This document shows positions 51,476 to 60,048 of a stretch of 64,000 nt of DNA, one piece after another; positions within the stretch are counted from its first letter, which is position 1; every line of letters starts with the position of its first letter. This DNA comes from CADEED01 sp964444835. GTDB lineage: Bacteria > Pseudomonadota > Gammaproteobacteria > Steroidobacterales > Steroidobacteraceae. The position numbers and the translations under genes are program-made. The stretch spans positions 62,001 through 126,000 of the forward strand of contig CAYUIT010000001.1 of assembly GCA_964444835.1 (NCBI GenBank), in the 5' to 3' direction. The notes under the pieces are model-generated. The model worked only from the letters and a program-made list of their open reading frames with translations. It was not told the origin of the DNA and ran no database searches.

Positions 51476-52650
51476 GGTTCGCTCCGCGCCAGAATGGCTG
51501 CACCGCTGCAAAGACCACGGTCGAAATTGATCATGCCGAAGCCACTGACGAGGCCGAAGCGCGCGTCTGGCACGGGCGCACCAACGGGGCGACCTGTGAG
51601 TTGCCGCACGGCCTCGACAAGTCCGAGATAGCCACCGGCGGCACCGGCCTGCCCCACCGATAGCTGCCCGCCCGAAGTGTTGAGCGGCAGCGAGCCGTCT
51701 ACCGTAAAGCTGTTAGCTCGAATGAACTCGCCGACCGCACCTTTGGCGCAAAATCCGAGATCCTCGAGCTGCATCGCCGAGATGACTGGATAGTCGTCGT
51801 AGACCTGCACAAAATCCATGTCGCTCGGCCCGACGCCGGCCTGGGCGTATAGATCATCGCGATCCATGGCCCAGCCACCGCGCATCTGAATGGGATCGTC
51901 GGGATAGGCGTTGTGGCGCTCGATCGTACCCAACACTTTGACATACTGGAGTTGGTAGCGCTCGGCCAGCGTCTCTGACATGACTAACACGGCCTCGGCG
52001 CCGGCACAGGGCATGACGCAATCGAACAGTCGGAGTGGCTCCGCGATCACGCGCGCGTTCAGATACTCCTCGAGCGTGAGCGGCTTGCGCAGCAGCGCGA
52101 GCGGATTCGGGCCCGCGTTGCGGCGTTGCGCCACGCATAACTTGCCGAAATCAGCGCGCGTCGCGTCATACGTGCGCAAGTAGTGGTCTGTTAGGAATGC
52201 GAAGCTCGCGTTAGGCCCTCCCGATCCATACGGATAGACCGCGTCGCGCGCGAACTGACTGAAGCTACTCACCGTCTGCCGAAACGAATCCACGTGATTC
52301 GTATCGGCGGCGATGCAGGCCACGATGTTGGCATCGCCGGCTTGCACGGCGCGCGCCGCGCGGCGCAATGCCACGACGCCCGACGCTCCGCCCATGGGAA
52401 CATGATCAAGCCAACGCGGACTCACCCCGAGATGCTGCGTGAGGCCCACAGCGGTGTCCGGAAACAACAAAAAACTGGATATGGCCAAGCCGTCGATCGC
52501 GCTTTTGTCGATCCGAGACTCACGCAACAACGCCGCGAGCGCATTTGCGACGAACCAGTGCGCGCTGTGTGTCGAGTAGCGCACGTACGGCACCGTCACG
52601 GGAACCGCGACGGCGACGCCACGATAATCCGCACGTGCCGAATTCGTCAT
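51472..52650 (-). CDS. Thiolase-fold protein (SCPx/Ltp2-like) lacking the nucleophilic cysteine
   Basis: A 392-residue thiolase-superfamily protein. The position of the catalytic cysteine in the N-terminal domain (normally C-A-S/T-G) reads GGASGVVAL, so Gly88 replaces Cys. The C-terminal GHPxGATG-like loop reads GGQLSVGQAGAAGG, without its histidine. A true thiolase is therefore unlikely. It more resembles steroid side-chain aldolases of the Ltp2 type, which use tyrosines and need a DUF35 partner. VQVYDDYP is a candidate region. The start at ATG 52650 overlaps the beta-subunit stop by ATGA, and the next gene encodes a DUF35 domain. Confidence 0.85.
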   Translation of the reverse strand: MTNSARADYRGVAVAVPVTVPYVRYSTHSAHWFVANALAALLRESRIDKSAIDGLAISSFLLFPDTAVGLTQHLGVSPRWLDHVPMGGASGVVALRRAARAVQAGDANIVACIAADTNHVDSFRQTVSSFSQFARDAVYPYGSGGPNASFAFLTDHYLRTYDATRADFGKLCVAQRRNAGPNPLALLRKPLTLEEYLNARVIAEPLRLFDCVMPCAGAEAVLVMSETLAERYQLQYVKVLGTIERHNAYPDDPIQMRGGWAMDRDDLYAQAGVGPSDMDFVQVYDDYPVISAMQLEDLGFCAKGAVGEFIRANSFTVDGSLPLNTSGGQLSVGQAGAAGGYLGLVEAVRQLTGRPVGAPVPDARFGLVSGFGMINFDRGLCSGAAILARSEP

Positions 52651-53117
52651 GGAAACAGCTGAATCGATGGCAAGGCGGCATCGCAATTCACGAGTTCGAC
52701 TTTCTTCAATCGAATACGGAACGTGTCATGGTGCTCGACGAGATGCAGCGTACTCACCCCGGCCAAGACGAGTTGTGAGTCGAGTTGCGACTCGACGTAC
52801 ATGAACGGCGTGCGCGTGATCCAGTGCACGCTCGCAGCATCGCGCTGCACGCTGGGCTGCTGCAAGACGTGCTGACAGTAGCTCGGCTGCTGCTGCGAAA
52901 ACGAATTGGGGTTTTTCAGTCGTTCGATCCGCACGCGCAGCAGTAGCTTGTCCTCGTAGAACAGCGAGGCATGATTGACGCCATCCGGTTGGCCACGAGT
53001 CAACGGCATCCAGTAGCGCGCGTCCTCTGCAAACAGCGCGTACCATTCGTCGAAACGCTTTTCATCGATGAGCTGCGCTTCGTGGTACACGAACCGGCGC
53101 ACTGCCTCGTCATTCAT
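52647..53117 (-). CDS. Ring-hydroxylating oxygenase beta (small) subunit
   Basis: An NTF2/SnoaL-like small subunit of a Rieske non-heme iron oxygenase, 156 residues. It has the family pattern VRRFVYHEAQLIDEKRFDEW, FYEDKLLLRVRIERL and a C-terminal LKKVELVNCD strand. The ATG at 53117 has a strong GAGGAGGGGG ribosome-binding site inside the end of the alpha-subunit gene, which it overlaps by 8 bp. An upstream ATG at 53135 is less likely. Confidence 0.9.
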   Translation of the reverse strand: MNDEAVRRFVYHEAQLIDEKRFDEWYALFAEDARYWMPLTRGQPDGVNHASLFYEDKLLLRVRIERLKNPNSFSQQQPSYCQHVLQQPSVQRDAASVHWITRTPFMYVESQLDSQLVLAGVSTLHLVEHHDTFRIRLKKVELVNCDAALPSIQLFP

Positions 53118-54444
53118 GCGAGGCCCCCTCCTCACAACCGAAGGTCATGTACTTAGCCCAGGCGCGGAACTGGCCGCGCATGGATACCTCACTCGTACCG
53201 TTATAACGACCCGCGATCGATTCTTGCTCCTGCGACGCGTAATTGCGATGTAGGCTCACCCATTCATTCCCATCGGCGGCAAGCCCCTGTTGAATTGCGC
53301 TGTAGCACAAGAGATCGTCGTGGCCCACAACCGACGTCGGGGCGTTGATCAGTCGGGAATACATCAGTGTGCGTTGTAACAACTCGTCGGGCGCGCCCAC
53401 GAGCCGGAACGTCCAGCTTTCAATGACTGTTTTGTCAGGCCCGAGCGGTCGTGCCACGCGGATCGCCTGGATTGCGCCCTTGATCGTCAGACTCGGGTAA
53501 TACACCGTGTTGTGCCGCGCCTCGCTCAGAATGGCATGCGCACGCTCAGCACCGTGTGCTTGTACCAGCGCTGCCTCGTACTCGGGCACCGCCGAGTACT
53601 TGGAGTGAATCGAGAAATTCACCCCCGTGTAGCTATGCCCGTTGTCGTAGATCTTCACGCCCATCTGGTCGAAGAAGTCGTAGCCTGATACGAACGGGAC
53701 GAACTGCTCGATGACCATCGGCTTCGGCGCCTCGGGCGACTGATCGGCCCAGAGTTTCTTCGCAGTACCGGCGGACGACTCGTGCGCCACCATGGGATGC
53801 ATCGCGTCGTTGAGATTCTCAACGAACATCTTCCAGTTGCAATTGTGCAGGTAGCGCAGCACACCACCGGCGACTTCGAGACGACCGGCTGGCGCTCGAT
53901 CGACCATGTTGTCGATCGACGTGAGCGACTCGCCGAAATACTCACGAAAGCCTGGCCCGCTGGCGCTCAAACGTACGAACACGAAGCCCTTGTAGTTCTC
54001 GACGTGCGGTACGCTAACAAGTCCCTTTGAGGCTTGGCACTGTGCGAAGTTCGTACCGTCGTAGCCAGACTTGAGCGGAATCGTGCGTACGGAGCCGTCC
54101 GGTCGATAGGTCCAGCCGTGGTAGGGACAGCGCAGCACGCTGCCGGTGTTGCCGCTCACCGCGTTGACGATCTTGGCACCCTTGTGCGCGCAGCGATTGA
54201 AGTGCACACGGACATGTCCGTCGGCGTCGCGCAGCATGAACACGGGCCGGCCCGCGATATCGGCGGAATAAAAATCTCCCGGTCTGGGTATCTGACTATC
54301 GTGTCCGAGATAGATCCACGTGTTGCGCCAGAGCCGCTCCATCTCGAGCTCATACACCTCGCGATCCAGATACACGTCGCGGTGGACGGCCTCCGGCTGC
54401 ACTAGCGCACGCAAGGCCGCTGGATTGTTGCGATATCGACTCAT
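53110..54444 (-). CDS. Ring-hydroxylating oxygenase alpha (large) subunit
   Basis: Catalytic subunit of a Rieske non-heme iron oxygenase that adds oxygen to an aromatic or cyclic substrate. Rieske ligands are Cys85-x-His87 and Cys106-x-x-His109 (RCAHKGA, CPYHGWTY). Iron ligands are His216 and His221 with bridging Asp213 (NLNDAMHPMVAH). The protein has 444 residues, in the range of benzoate/naphthalene-type alpha subunits. No ferredoxin or reductase gene adjoins, so electrons must come from elsewhere. The substrate is unknown. It lies between the acyl-CoA ligase (22 bp upstream) and the beta subunit. Confidence 0.93.
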   Translation of the reverse strand: MSRYRNNPAALRALVQPEAVHRDVYLDREVYELEMERLWRNTWIYLGHDSQIPRPGDFYSADIAGRPVFMLRDADGHVRVHFNRCAHKGAKIVNAVSGNTGSVLRCPYHGWTYRPDGSVRTIPLKSGYDGTNFAQCQASKGLVSVPHVENYKGFVFVRLSASGPGFREYFGESLTSIDNMVDRAPAGRLEVAGGVLRYLHNCNWKMFVENLNDAMHPMVAHESSAGTAKKLWADQSPEAPKPMVIEQFVPFVSGYDFFDQMGVKIYDNGHSYTGVNFSIHSKYSAVPEYEAALVQAHGAERAHAILSEARHNTVYYPSLTIKGAIQAIRVARPLGPDKTVIESWTFRLVGAPDELLQRTLMYSRLINAPTSVVGHDDLLCYSAIQQGLAADGNEWVSLHRNYASQEQESIAGRYNGTSEVSMRGQFRAWAKYMTFGCEEGASHE

Positions 54445-54466
54445 GACGCCCTCTGCCTCCGCCCCC

Positions 54467-56083
54467 TCATGCCCGAACGCGTTTCTTCGCTTGCGTGAGA
54501 TCGAACGATCGCCCTGCGTTCAAGCTCTCGAGCGCCAGCGCCTTGATGGCACCGCGCGCGAGCTTCTGCGAAGCAGTTTGCGGCAACTGCACCACAAAGG
54601 CGATATGCGCGGGCGCTTTGAAGTATGCGAGACGCGCCAAGCAGTGCGCTTGCAAGCGCGCAGCCTGAGCCGCATCGGCCGCGACGCCGTCGCGCAGCAC
54701 GATGAACGCGAACACCTCTTCACCCCGAACCTCATCGGGTACGGGTACCACTGCACAGCCACCGACCGACTCCGCTTGCATCAAGCAGCTTTCGACTTCG
54801 ACTGCGGCGATGTTTTCACCACTACGCCGGACGATGTTCTTGAGTCGATCGACGAAATAGAGCGAACCGCCCAAGTCGGCGCGAACGGCATCGCCCGTGC
54901 GGAACCAACCGCCGCGCCACGCCGCCTCAGTCGCCGCCTCATCCTTGTAGTAGCCGCCGAAGAAGAACTGTCGCGGCGCAATGCCGGACCGCCGCACTAA
55001 CAACTCGCCGGGCTCTCCCACCGGCGTATCACGCTCGTGCTCGTCCACAATACGAATCTCGAGGCCGGCCGGCGCTCTTCCAAAGCAGCGCTGCCCCACA
55101 TGCCTTGGCTCATGGTTTGCCGTGATCCACGCGCCGGCGCCCGTCTCCGTCATCGCCCAGGCCTCGATCAGGGGAAAACCGAAACGCTGCTCGAACGCAG
55201 CGTGATGGCGCGGGTCGCAGCCGGCGCCAAAACCAAAGCGAATCTGGCTCGCGAGATTGTCGTCGGCTGTGACGGGCGCTTGCAGCAGCATGGCCGGCAT
55301 CACACCCAAGTAGTGCAAGCAGGTGGCACGACTCTCGCGCACGAGTTGCCACCACAAAGTTGGCCGAAATCGGTCGAGTTGAATCAAGCAGCCGCCGGTC
55401 GCCAGCATCACCATGAACGATGCCGCTAGCGCATTCATGTGGGTCACGGGCAACGGCGTGATGAGCCGTTCGACCCCGGGTCGAAAGCTGCAGTAGCCGC
55501 CGAGACCGGCATAGAGATCCGCGATGCCGGTGAAGTATTCGTTGGAAAGAATGCAGCCTTTCGGCTTGCCGGTGGTGCCGGACGTGTAGAGAAGCGCGGC
55601 CTCAGTCGCAGCGCTGAGCGCGCTCGAGGCCGGCGGGCGCGCGGTGCTGGTCGGCCAGTCATCCGTCAATGCCACCACGGACAATTCCGGAGCCGCGGCG
55701 CGTAGCCGCGCTAGGTACGGCTGGCGTGCAATTACCAGACGTGCGTCGCTGTGACGCAGGATATAGGCAAGATCCTCAGCAGGCTGCTCCGCATTGACGG
55801 GAACCACACTCACGCCGACCGCGTTTGCCCCCACGAATACCGGAAAGAACTCGGGGCGGTTGTCGAGCGCGACGGCAATGCGATCGGCCACTCGCAAGCC
55901 GCAGGCCAACAGACGAGTCGCGACGCGCTGCGACTCGGACCAAAGCTCGGTATAGGTCCACTCGACAGCCCGGTGAGCGCCGTCATCGAGCGCCGCGGCA
56001 GGAACATATAGCGCAGGTCGCGAACCGAATTGCCTTGCGCTCTCAGCAACACACTGCGCAATCGTCGGCGGCGATTTCATCAT
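54467..56083 (-). CDS. AMP-forming acyl-CoA ligase
   Basis: Adenylate-forming enzyme that activates a carboxylic acid to its CoA thioester. Core motifs are present: the P-loop LLYTSGTTGKPKG (about residue 165), the WAMTETGAG segment, GGWFRTGD, the hinge DRLKNIVRRSGENI and the C-terminal catalytic Lys in ASQKLARGAIK. It has 538 residues. As the first gene of the operon it probably activates the substrate carboxylate before or after ring oxidation (inference). It resembles crotonobetaine/carnitine- and cyclohexanecarboxylate-type ligases, but specificity cannot be read. Confidence 0.9.
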   Translation of the reverse strand: MMKSPPTIAQCVAESARQFGSRPALYVPAAALDDGAHRAVEWTYTELWSESQRVATRLLACGLRVADRIAVALDNRPEFFPVFVGANAVGVSVVPVNAEQPAEDLAYILRHSDARLVIARQPYLARLRAAAPELSVVALTDDWPTSTARPPASSALSAATEAALLYTSGTTGKPKGCILSNEYFTGIADLYAGLGGYCSFRPGVERLITPLPVTHMNALAASFMVMLATGGCLIQLDRFRPTLWWQLVRESRATCLHYLGVMPAMLLQAPVTADDNLASQIRFGFGAGCDPRHHAAFEQRFGFPLIEAWAMTETGAGAWITANHEPRHVGQRCFGRAPAGLEIRIVDEHERDTPVGEPGELLVRRSGIAPRQFFFGGYYKDEAATEAAWRGGWFRTGDAVRADLGGSLYFVDRLKNIVRRSGENIAAVEVESCLMQAESVGGCAVVPVPDEVRGEEVFAFIVLRDGVAADAAQAARLQAHCLARLAYFKAPAHIAFVVQLPQTASQKLARGAIKALALESLNAGRSFDLTQAKKRVRA

Positions 56084-56145
56084 GCGGATCAGATGGCTTT
56101 GGCGGAAACCCTAAAGATACTCGCCCGCGCCGCGCGATGCACCGC

Positions 56146-57234
56146 TCAGCGCAGCTCAATCGGCACGCGCTGGCTCACCGCGCATAGCAATTCGTAGGGA
56201 ATCGTGCTGGCACGTGCTGCGACTTCTTCTACCGGCAAAGCGTGACCCCACAAAATGGCCTTGTCGCCCACAATCACGTGTGCAACCTCGGTGACATCGA
56301 TGGCAATCATGTCCATCGAGACGCGGCCCACGAGCGGGGCACGAGCCCCAGCCACTAACACTTCGGCGCCGCTCGGCAGACTTCGCGGCAAGCCATCGCC
56401 ATAGCCGCAGGCCACGATCGCGACGCGACTGTCGCGCGCGGCAGTCCAGGCCGCGCCATAGCCAACCGACTCGCCCCGCCGCACATCGCGCACCGCAATC
56501 ACGGTCGACTCCAACGTCATCGCTGGGCGGAGGCCGAACTTCGCGCCACTCTCCCCCGCAAACGGCGACACGCCGTAAAGTGCTAGCCCTGGGCGCACCC
56601 AGCTGCCACGCGCCTCCGGCCAGGCTAGCGTGCCCGCCGAGTTCCCGATGCTCGTCACGATAGGGCGGGCAGGATCGGCAATGGTTGTTAGGATTGACTC
56701 GAACCGCGCAACTTGTGCGCGAGTCATATCGCAGTCCCGCTCATCGGCCCGCGCGAGATGTGTGAGGACGCGCAGCTCGAGCGGTGCCGGTTGCAGCGCG
56801 GCGAGTCTTCGATACGCAGCTGCGAATGCTTCGGGCCTGAAGCCGAGCCGATTCATGCCGGTATCGACTTTGATCCACAGCACGCTCCGTTCCGCGCCGC
56901 GATACGCCTCGAACAATTCAAGTTGCGAGGGGTCGTGCACGACCAACTCAAAGCCATGTTGCGCGGCCTCAGCGAGCTGCTCAGCATTGACGACGCCTTC
57001 GAGCAAAACGATGGGAATGCGCACACCGGCCGCGCGTAACGCAATGCCTTCCTCGAGACGCGCGACGGCAAAGCTATCGGCATCCGACAATGCGAGCGCT
57101 GTGGGCACGAGGCCGTGCCCGTAGGCATTGGCTTTGACGACCGCCATCACGCGACAACCCGGCGCGCGGGCGCGAATCGCCGCCAGATTCTGCCGCAGCG
57201 CCGTCGTATCGACGATCGCGCGAATCAATCGCAT
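56146..57234 (-). CDS. alr: Alanine racemase
   Basis: PLP enzyme making D-alanine for peptidoglycan. The N-terminal barrel holds the PLP lysine in VVKANAYGHG. The C-terminal beta domain has the catalytic Tyr region YGVSPFAGESG and the RVSMDMIAIDVTEV segment. The 362-residue length is typical. The start is ATG 57234, sharing one base with the dnaB stop. A TTG one codon upstream is possible. The dnaB-alr pair is conserved in enterobacteria. Confidence 0.95.
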   Translation of the reverse strand: MRLIRAIVDTTALRQNLAAIRARAPGCRVMAVVKANAYGHGLVPTALALSDADSFAVARLEEGIALRAAGVRIPIVLLEGVVNAEQLAEAAQHGFELVVHDPSQLELFEAYRGAERSVLWIKVDTGMNRLGFRPEAFAAAYRRLAALQPAPLELRVLTHLARADERDCDMTRAQVARFESILTTIADPARPIVTSIGNSAGTLAWPEARGSWVRPGLALYGVSPFAGESGAKFGLRPAMTLESTVIAVRDVRRGESVGYGAAWTAARDSRVAIVACGYGDGLPRSLPSGAEVLVAGARAPLVGRVSMDMIAIDVTEVAHVIVGDKAILWGHALPVEEVAARASTIPYELLCAVSQRVPIELR

Positions 57235-58628
57235 CAACGCAAGACGCCCTCGACGTAAGCAGGATCCTGATAGTTCATGAACTTCGTGAGCTCACCCTTG
57301 AACGTCAGGTTGAAGGTGCCGATCTCACCGTTGCGATGCTTGGTGATGATGATCTCAGCGACGCCTTTGGCAGCCGACTGCGCGTTGTACACTTCATCGC
57401 GATAGAGCATCAGGATGATATCGGCGTCTTGCTCGATACCGCCCGACTCGCGTAGATCGGACATCACGGGGCGTTTGTTCTCACGCTGCTCGACGCCGCG
57501 ATTCAACTGCGACAAGGCGATGACCGGCACCGCAAGCTCTTTGGCGAGTGCCTTCAAGCCGCGTGAAATCTCCGCAATTTCCGTGGCGCGATTATCCTGC
57601 GTGCCCGGCACCTGCATGAGTTGCAGGTAATCGACCACGATCATGTCGAGACCATGCTCACGCTTGATGCGGCGCGCGCGTGCGCGCAATTCCGTGGGTG
57701 TGAGAGCCGGCGTTTCGTCGATGAACATCTTCGCGTCGCGCAGCTGACCCGAGGCCCCCACCATTCGATTCCAATGTTCGTCGCTCAGCTTGCCGCCGCG
57801 AATGGCGCCCAGCGGCACCTGACCGATCGATGCCAGCATGCGCATGAGCAGTTGGTCGGACGGCATTTCCATGCTGAATACCGCGACCGCAGCGGGACGT
57901 TTCAGATCGAGGGCCGCGTTCTCGGCGATGTTCATCGCGAAGGTGGTTTTACCCATCGACGGACGACCGGCCACGATGATCAGATCGCCGGGCCGCAGAC
58001 CACCCGTGATGCGATCGAAATCGAGGAAGCCTGTACCGAGGCCGCGCAGGCCATCCGGATTGCGCTGCCATTCGTCGATTTGATCGATCAGCTTCGGCAG
58101 TTCGTCACGTGCGAGCACGTAGCCTTTGCCGCGGGAGCTGCCTTCGGCAATCTGGAAGATGCGCTGCTCGGCACGCTCAACCAATTCGCGCGCCGATTGC
58201 CCTTCGTTGACGAACACCGAAGATGCGATTTCGTTGCCGCTTGCAATGAGATCGCGCAACAGTGCCTTTTCCTTGACGATCTCGGCGTAGGCGCGCGCGT
58301 TGGCGGCGGTCGGCGTGTCACGCGTCAGCGTGGCGAGATAGGCAAGGCCACCCGCTTCGTCGAGCTTGCCTAACGACTGCAAATGGTTGGAGACGGTGAC
58401 GACATCGCACGGCTTGCCGTCGGCCGCGAGCGCCGCAATGCTGCCGAATATGTGCTGGTGGTCGGGACGGTAAAAATGCTCCCGCTGCACCACGTCGCCC
58501 ACGTTGTCCCACGCTGTGCGATCAAGCATCAAACCACCGAGCACCGCTTGCTCAGCGTCGATGGAGTGCGGCGGCAAGCGCGCATCGAGTGCGCTCGGGG
58601 CACTGCGGAGTCGGGGATTCGTAGCCAT
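57234..58628 (-). CDS. dnaB: Replicative DNA helicase DnaB
   Basis: Hexameric 5'-3' helicase at the replication fork. The N-terminal primase-binding domain (SIDAEQAVLGGLMLD) is linked to a RecA-like motor with Walker A GRPSMGKTTFAMN, Walker B MIVVDYLQLM, and the QLNRGVEQRENKRP and DIILMLYRDE motifs. It has 464 residues (E. coli 471) and no intein. It follows rplI after a terminator and is coupled to alr. Confidence 0.97.
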   Translation of the reverse strand: MATNPRLRSAPSALDARLPPHSIDAEQAVLGGLMLDRTAWDNVGDVVQREHFYRPDHQHIFGSIAALAADGKPCDVVTVSNHLQSLGKLDEAGGLAYLATLTRDTPTAANARAYAEIVKEKALLRDLIASGNEIASSVFVNEGQSARELVERAEQRIFQIAEGSSRGKGYVLARDELPKLIDQIDEWQRNPDGLRGLGTGFLDFDRITGGLRPGDLIIVAGRPSMGKTTFAMNIAENAALDLKRPAAVAVFSMEMPSDQLLMRMLASIGQVPLGAIRGGKLSDEHWNRMVGASGQLRDAKMFIDETPALTPTELRARARRIKREHGLDMIVVDYLQLMQVPGTQDNRATEIAEISRGLKALAKELAVPVIALSQLNRGVEQRENKRPVMSDLRESGGIEQDADIILMLYRDEVYNAQSAAKGVAEIIITKHRNGEIGTFNLTFKGELTKFMNYQDPAYVEGVLR

Positions 58629-58660
58629 GGGCTGAAGCGGAAACTCGGCTGACCAAGACG

Positions 58661-58698
58661 CAAAAACGGCGCCGGGTATAGATTACCGGGCGCCGTTC
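58661..58698 (-). terminator. Rho-independent terminator after rplI
   Basis: A 14-bp stem with one mismatch (arms 58665-58678 and 58684-58697) and a 5-base loop. On the minus strand it ends in GTTTTTGCG. It separates the rpsF-rpsR-rplI ribosomal operon from dnaB, whose start is 33 bp further on. Confidence 0.85.
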
Positions 58699-58769
58699 GA
58701 TTTGCGCGACGATTTTTCTACCGCAAGCACACGCGAACGCGAGCTGCGGCGAATAAACCTCTGAAAGAC

Positions 58770-59219
58770 CTAGTCTTCCGCGATGATGGTCACCGGCAAC
58801 TGCACATCGACATCGGTGTGCAGATGCAGCGTCACCGCGTGCTCACCGACCGTACGCAGTGGGCCTGTCGGCAGACGCACTTCCGAGCGCGCCACCTTGT
58901 GGCCCGCTTGTGTGCAGGCCTCGGCAATGTCGGCCGTGCCGATCGAGCCAAAGAGCTTGCCCTCGGTGCCCGCCTTGGCGGTGATCGACAGCTTGAACTC
59001 CTTCAACGCCGCCGCGCGCATCTCTGCGTCGCCCAGTTGCTCGCGCGCGATTTTCTCGAGCTCGGCGCGACGTGCTTCGAACCTCTTGACGTTCTCAGGC
59101 GTTGCGAGCGTCGCCTTGCCTGTGGGCAACAAGTAGTTGCGGCCATAGCCAGACTTCACCTTGACGCGATCACCGATCGTGCCGAGGTTTGCCACTTTCG
59201 TTAACAGAATGACATCCAT
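58770..59219 (-). CDS. rplI: Large ribosomal subunit protein bL9
   Basis: bL9 binds 23S rRNA with its N-terminal domain (MDVILLTKVANLGTIGDRV, KSGYGRNYLLPTGKA) and extends a long helix to a C-terminal domain (LFGSIGTADIAEA). It has 149 residues, as in E. coli. It lies 21 bp after rpsR and is the last gene of the rpsF operon. Confidence 0.98.
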   Translation of the reverse strand: MDVILLTKVANLGTIGDRVKVKSGYGRNYLLPTGKATLATPENVKRFEARRAELEKIAREQLGDAEMRAAALKEFKLSITAKAGTEGKLFGSIGTADIAEACTQAGHKVARSEVRLPTGPLRTVGEHAVTLHLHTDVDVQLPVTIIAED

Positions 59220-59240
59220 GATGGTGCTCTCGGAAACCTG

Positions 59241-59468
59241 TTAGTGCTGATCGGTGTACGGCAGCAGCGCGAGGAAGCGCGCACGCTTGACAGCGACCGC
59301 CAGCTGACGCTGGTAGAACGCTTTGGTACCCGTGATACGGCTCGGAACGATCTTGCCCGTCTCCGTGATGTACTGCTTCAACGTGGCGAGATCCTTGTAA
59401 TCGATCTGCTTGACGCCCTCGGCCGTGAAACGGCAGAAACGGCGGCGGCGTGAAAATGTGCGACTCAT
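59241..59468 (-). CDS. rpsR: Small ribosomal subunit protein bS18
   Basis: A 75-residue bS18 with RRRRFCRFTAEGVKQIDYKD, KIVPSRITGTKAFYQRQL and the AVKRARFLALLPYTDQH C-terminus. It pairs with bS6 on the 30S platform. It follows rpsF by 27 bp. The single-strand binding gene priB, present between them in E. coli, is absent here. Confidence 0.98.
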   Translation of the reverse strand: MSRTFSRRRRFCRFTAEGVKQIDYKDLATLKQYITETGKIVPSRITGTKAFYQRQLAVAVKRARFLALLPYTDQH

Positions 59469-59495
59469 GTGGGTAGTCCTCGAATGCGGCTGGCG

Positions 59496-59903
59496 TTAGG
59501 CGTTCAACGGCGAATCGTCGTCGTCCGACGGTAGGACGTCGTCGCGTACGCGATCGCGGCGCGGGCCGCCTTCCTTCTCTTCCTCGGCTGCCTTCGCCAT
59601 CGGCGAGGGTTCCGTGACCGCCTCGTCCATGCTAACGACCAGGTGACGCAGCACGGCGTCCGAGAAGCGGAACGCGCCGGTGAGTTCGGCGAGCGTCTTT
59701 TGGTCGCACTCGACGTTCATCAGCACGTAGTGCGCCTTGTGCACTTTCGCGATAGGGAACGTGAGCTGCCGACGGCCCCAATCCTCGAGACGATGAACAT
59801 TGCCGCCGCCCGTCGAGATCATGGCCTTGTAGCGCTCGATCATCGCCGGAACTTGCTCGCTCTGATCCGGATGGACCAGAAAAACGATCTCATAGTGCCT
59901 CAT
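59496..59903 (-). CDS. rpsF: Small ribosomal subunit protein bS6
   Basis: bS6 of 135 residues starting MRHYEIVFLVHPDQSEQVPAM, with the GNVHRLEDWGRRQLTFPI core. An unusually long, Glu/Asp-rich C-terminal tail (about 35 residues, ending PSDDDDSPLNA) may be a target for RimK-type glutamylation. The ATG at 59903 has AAGGAG upstream, and the longer frame is leader sequence. It is the first gene of rpsF-rpsR-rplI. Confidence 0.97.
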   Translation of the reverse strand: MRHYEIVFLVHPDQSEQVPAMIERYKAMISTGGGNVHRLEDWGRRQLTFPIAKVHKAHYVLMNVECDQKTLAELTGAFRFSDAVLRHLVVSMDEAVTEPSPMAKAAEEEKEGGPRRDRVRDDVLPSDDDDSPLNA

Positions 59904-59960
59904 GTGTGCTCCTTGTGGATTGAGCCACCTGCGGGAGGCATTCCTGCAGTGTGGCAAGGA

Positions 59961-60026
59961 GAGCTCGGCGGCAAGCCACCGGCTCAAAGGGCCGCGAAGA
60001 ATACTGGACGCTCGGCCGGAGTGCAA
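59961..60026 (-). promoter_or_regulatory. rpsF operon promoter and leader hairpin
   Basis: On the minus strand, TTGCAC (60026-60021), a 17-base spacer and TATTCT (60003-59998) form a strong sigma70 promoter. The transcript then begins with a hairpin of 10 bp with one bulged A (arms 59976-59985 and 59961-59971, GAGCCGGTGG against CCGCCGAGCTC). bS6:bS18 autoregulation acts on rpsF leaders in other bacteria. This hairpin lacks the bulged CCG I would expect of that motif, so a regulatory role is only possible. Confidence 0.65.
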
Positions 60027-60048
60027 CTAGCGAATAAAAATCAGAGAC

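Noticed and set aside
59961..59985. Known bS6:bS18 binding motif in the rpsF leader
   Set aside because: A stable hairpin is present, but it has only a single bulged A rather than the bulged CCG I would expect, so I list it only as a leader hairpin.
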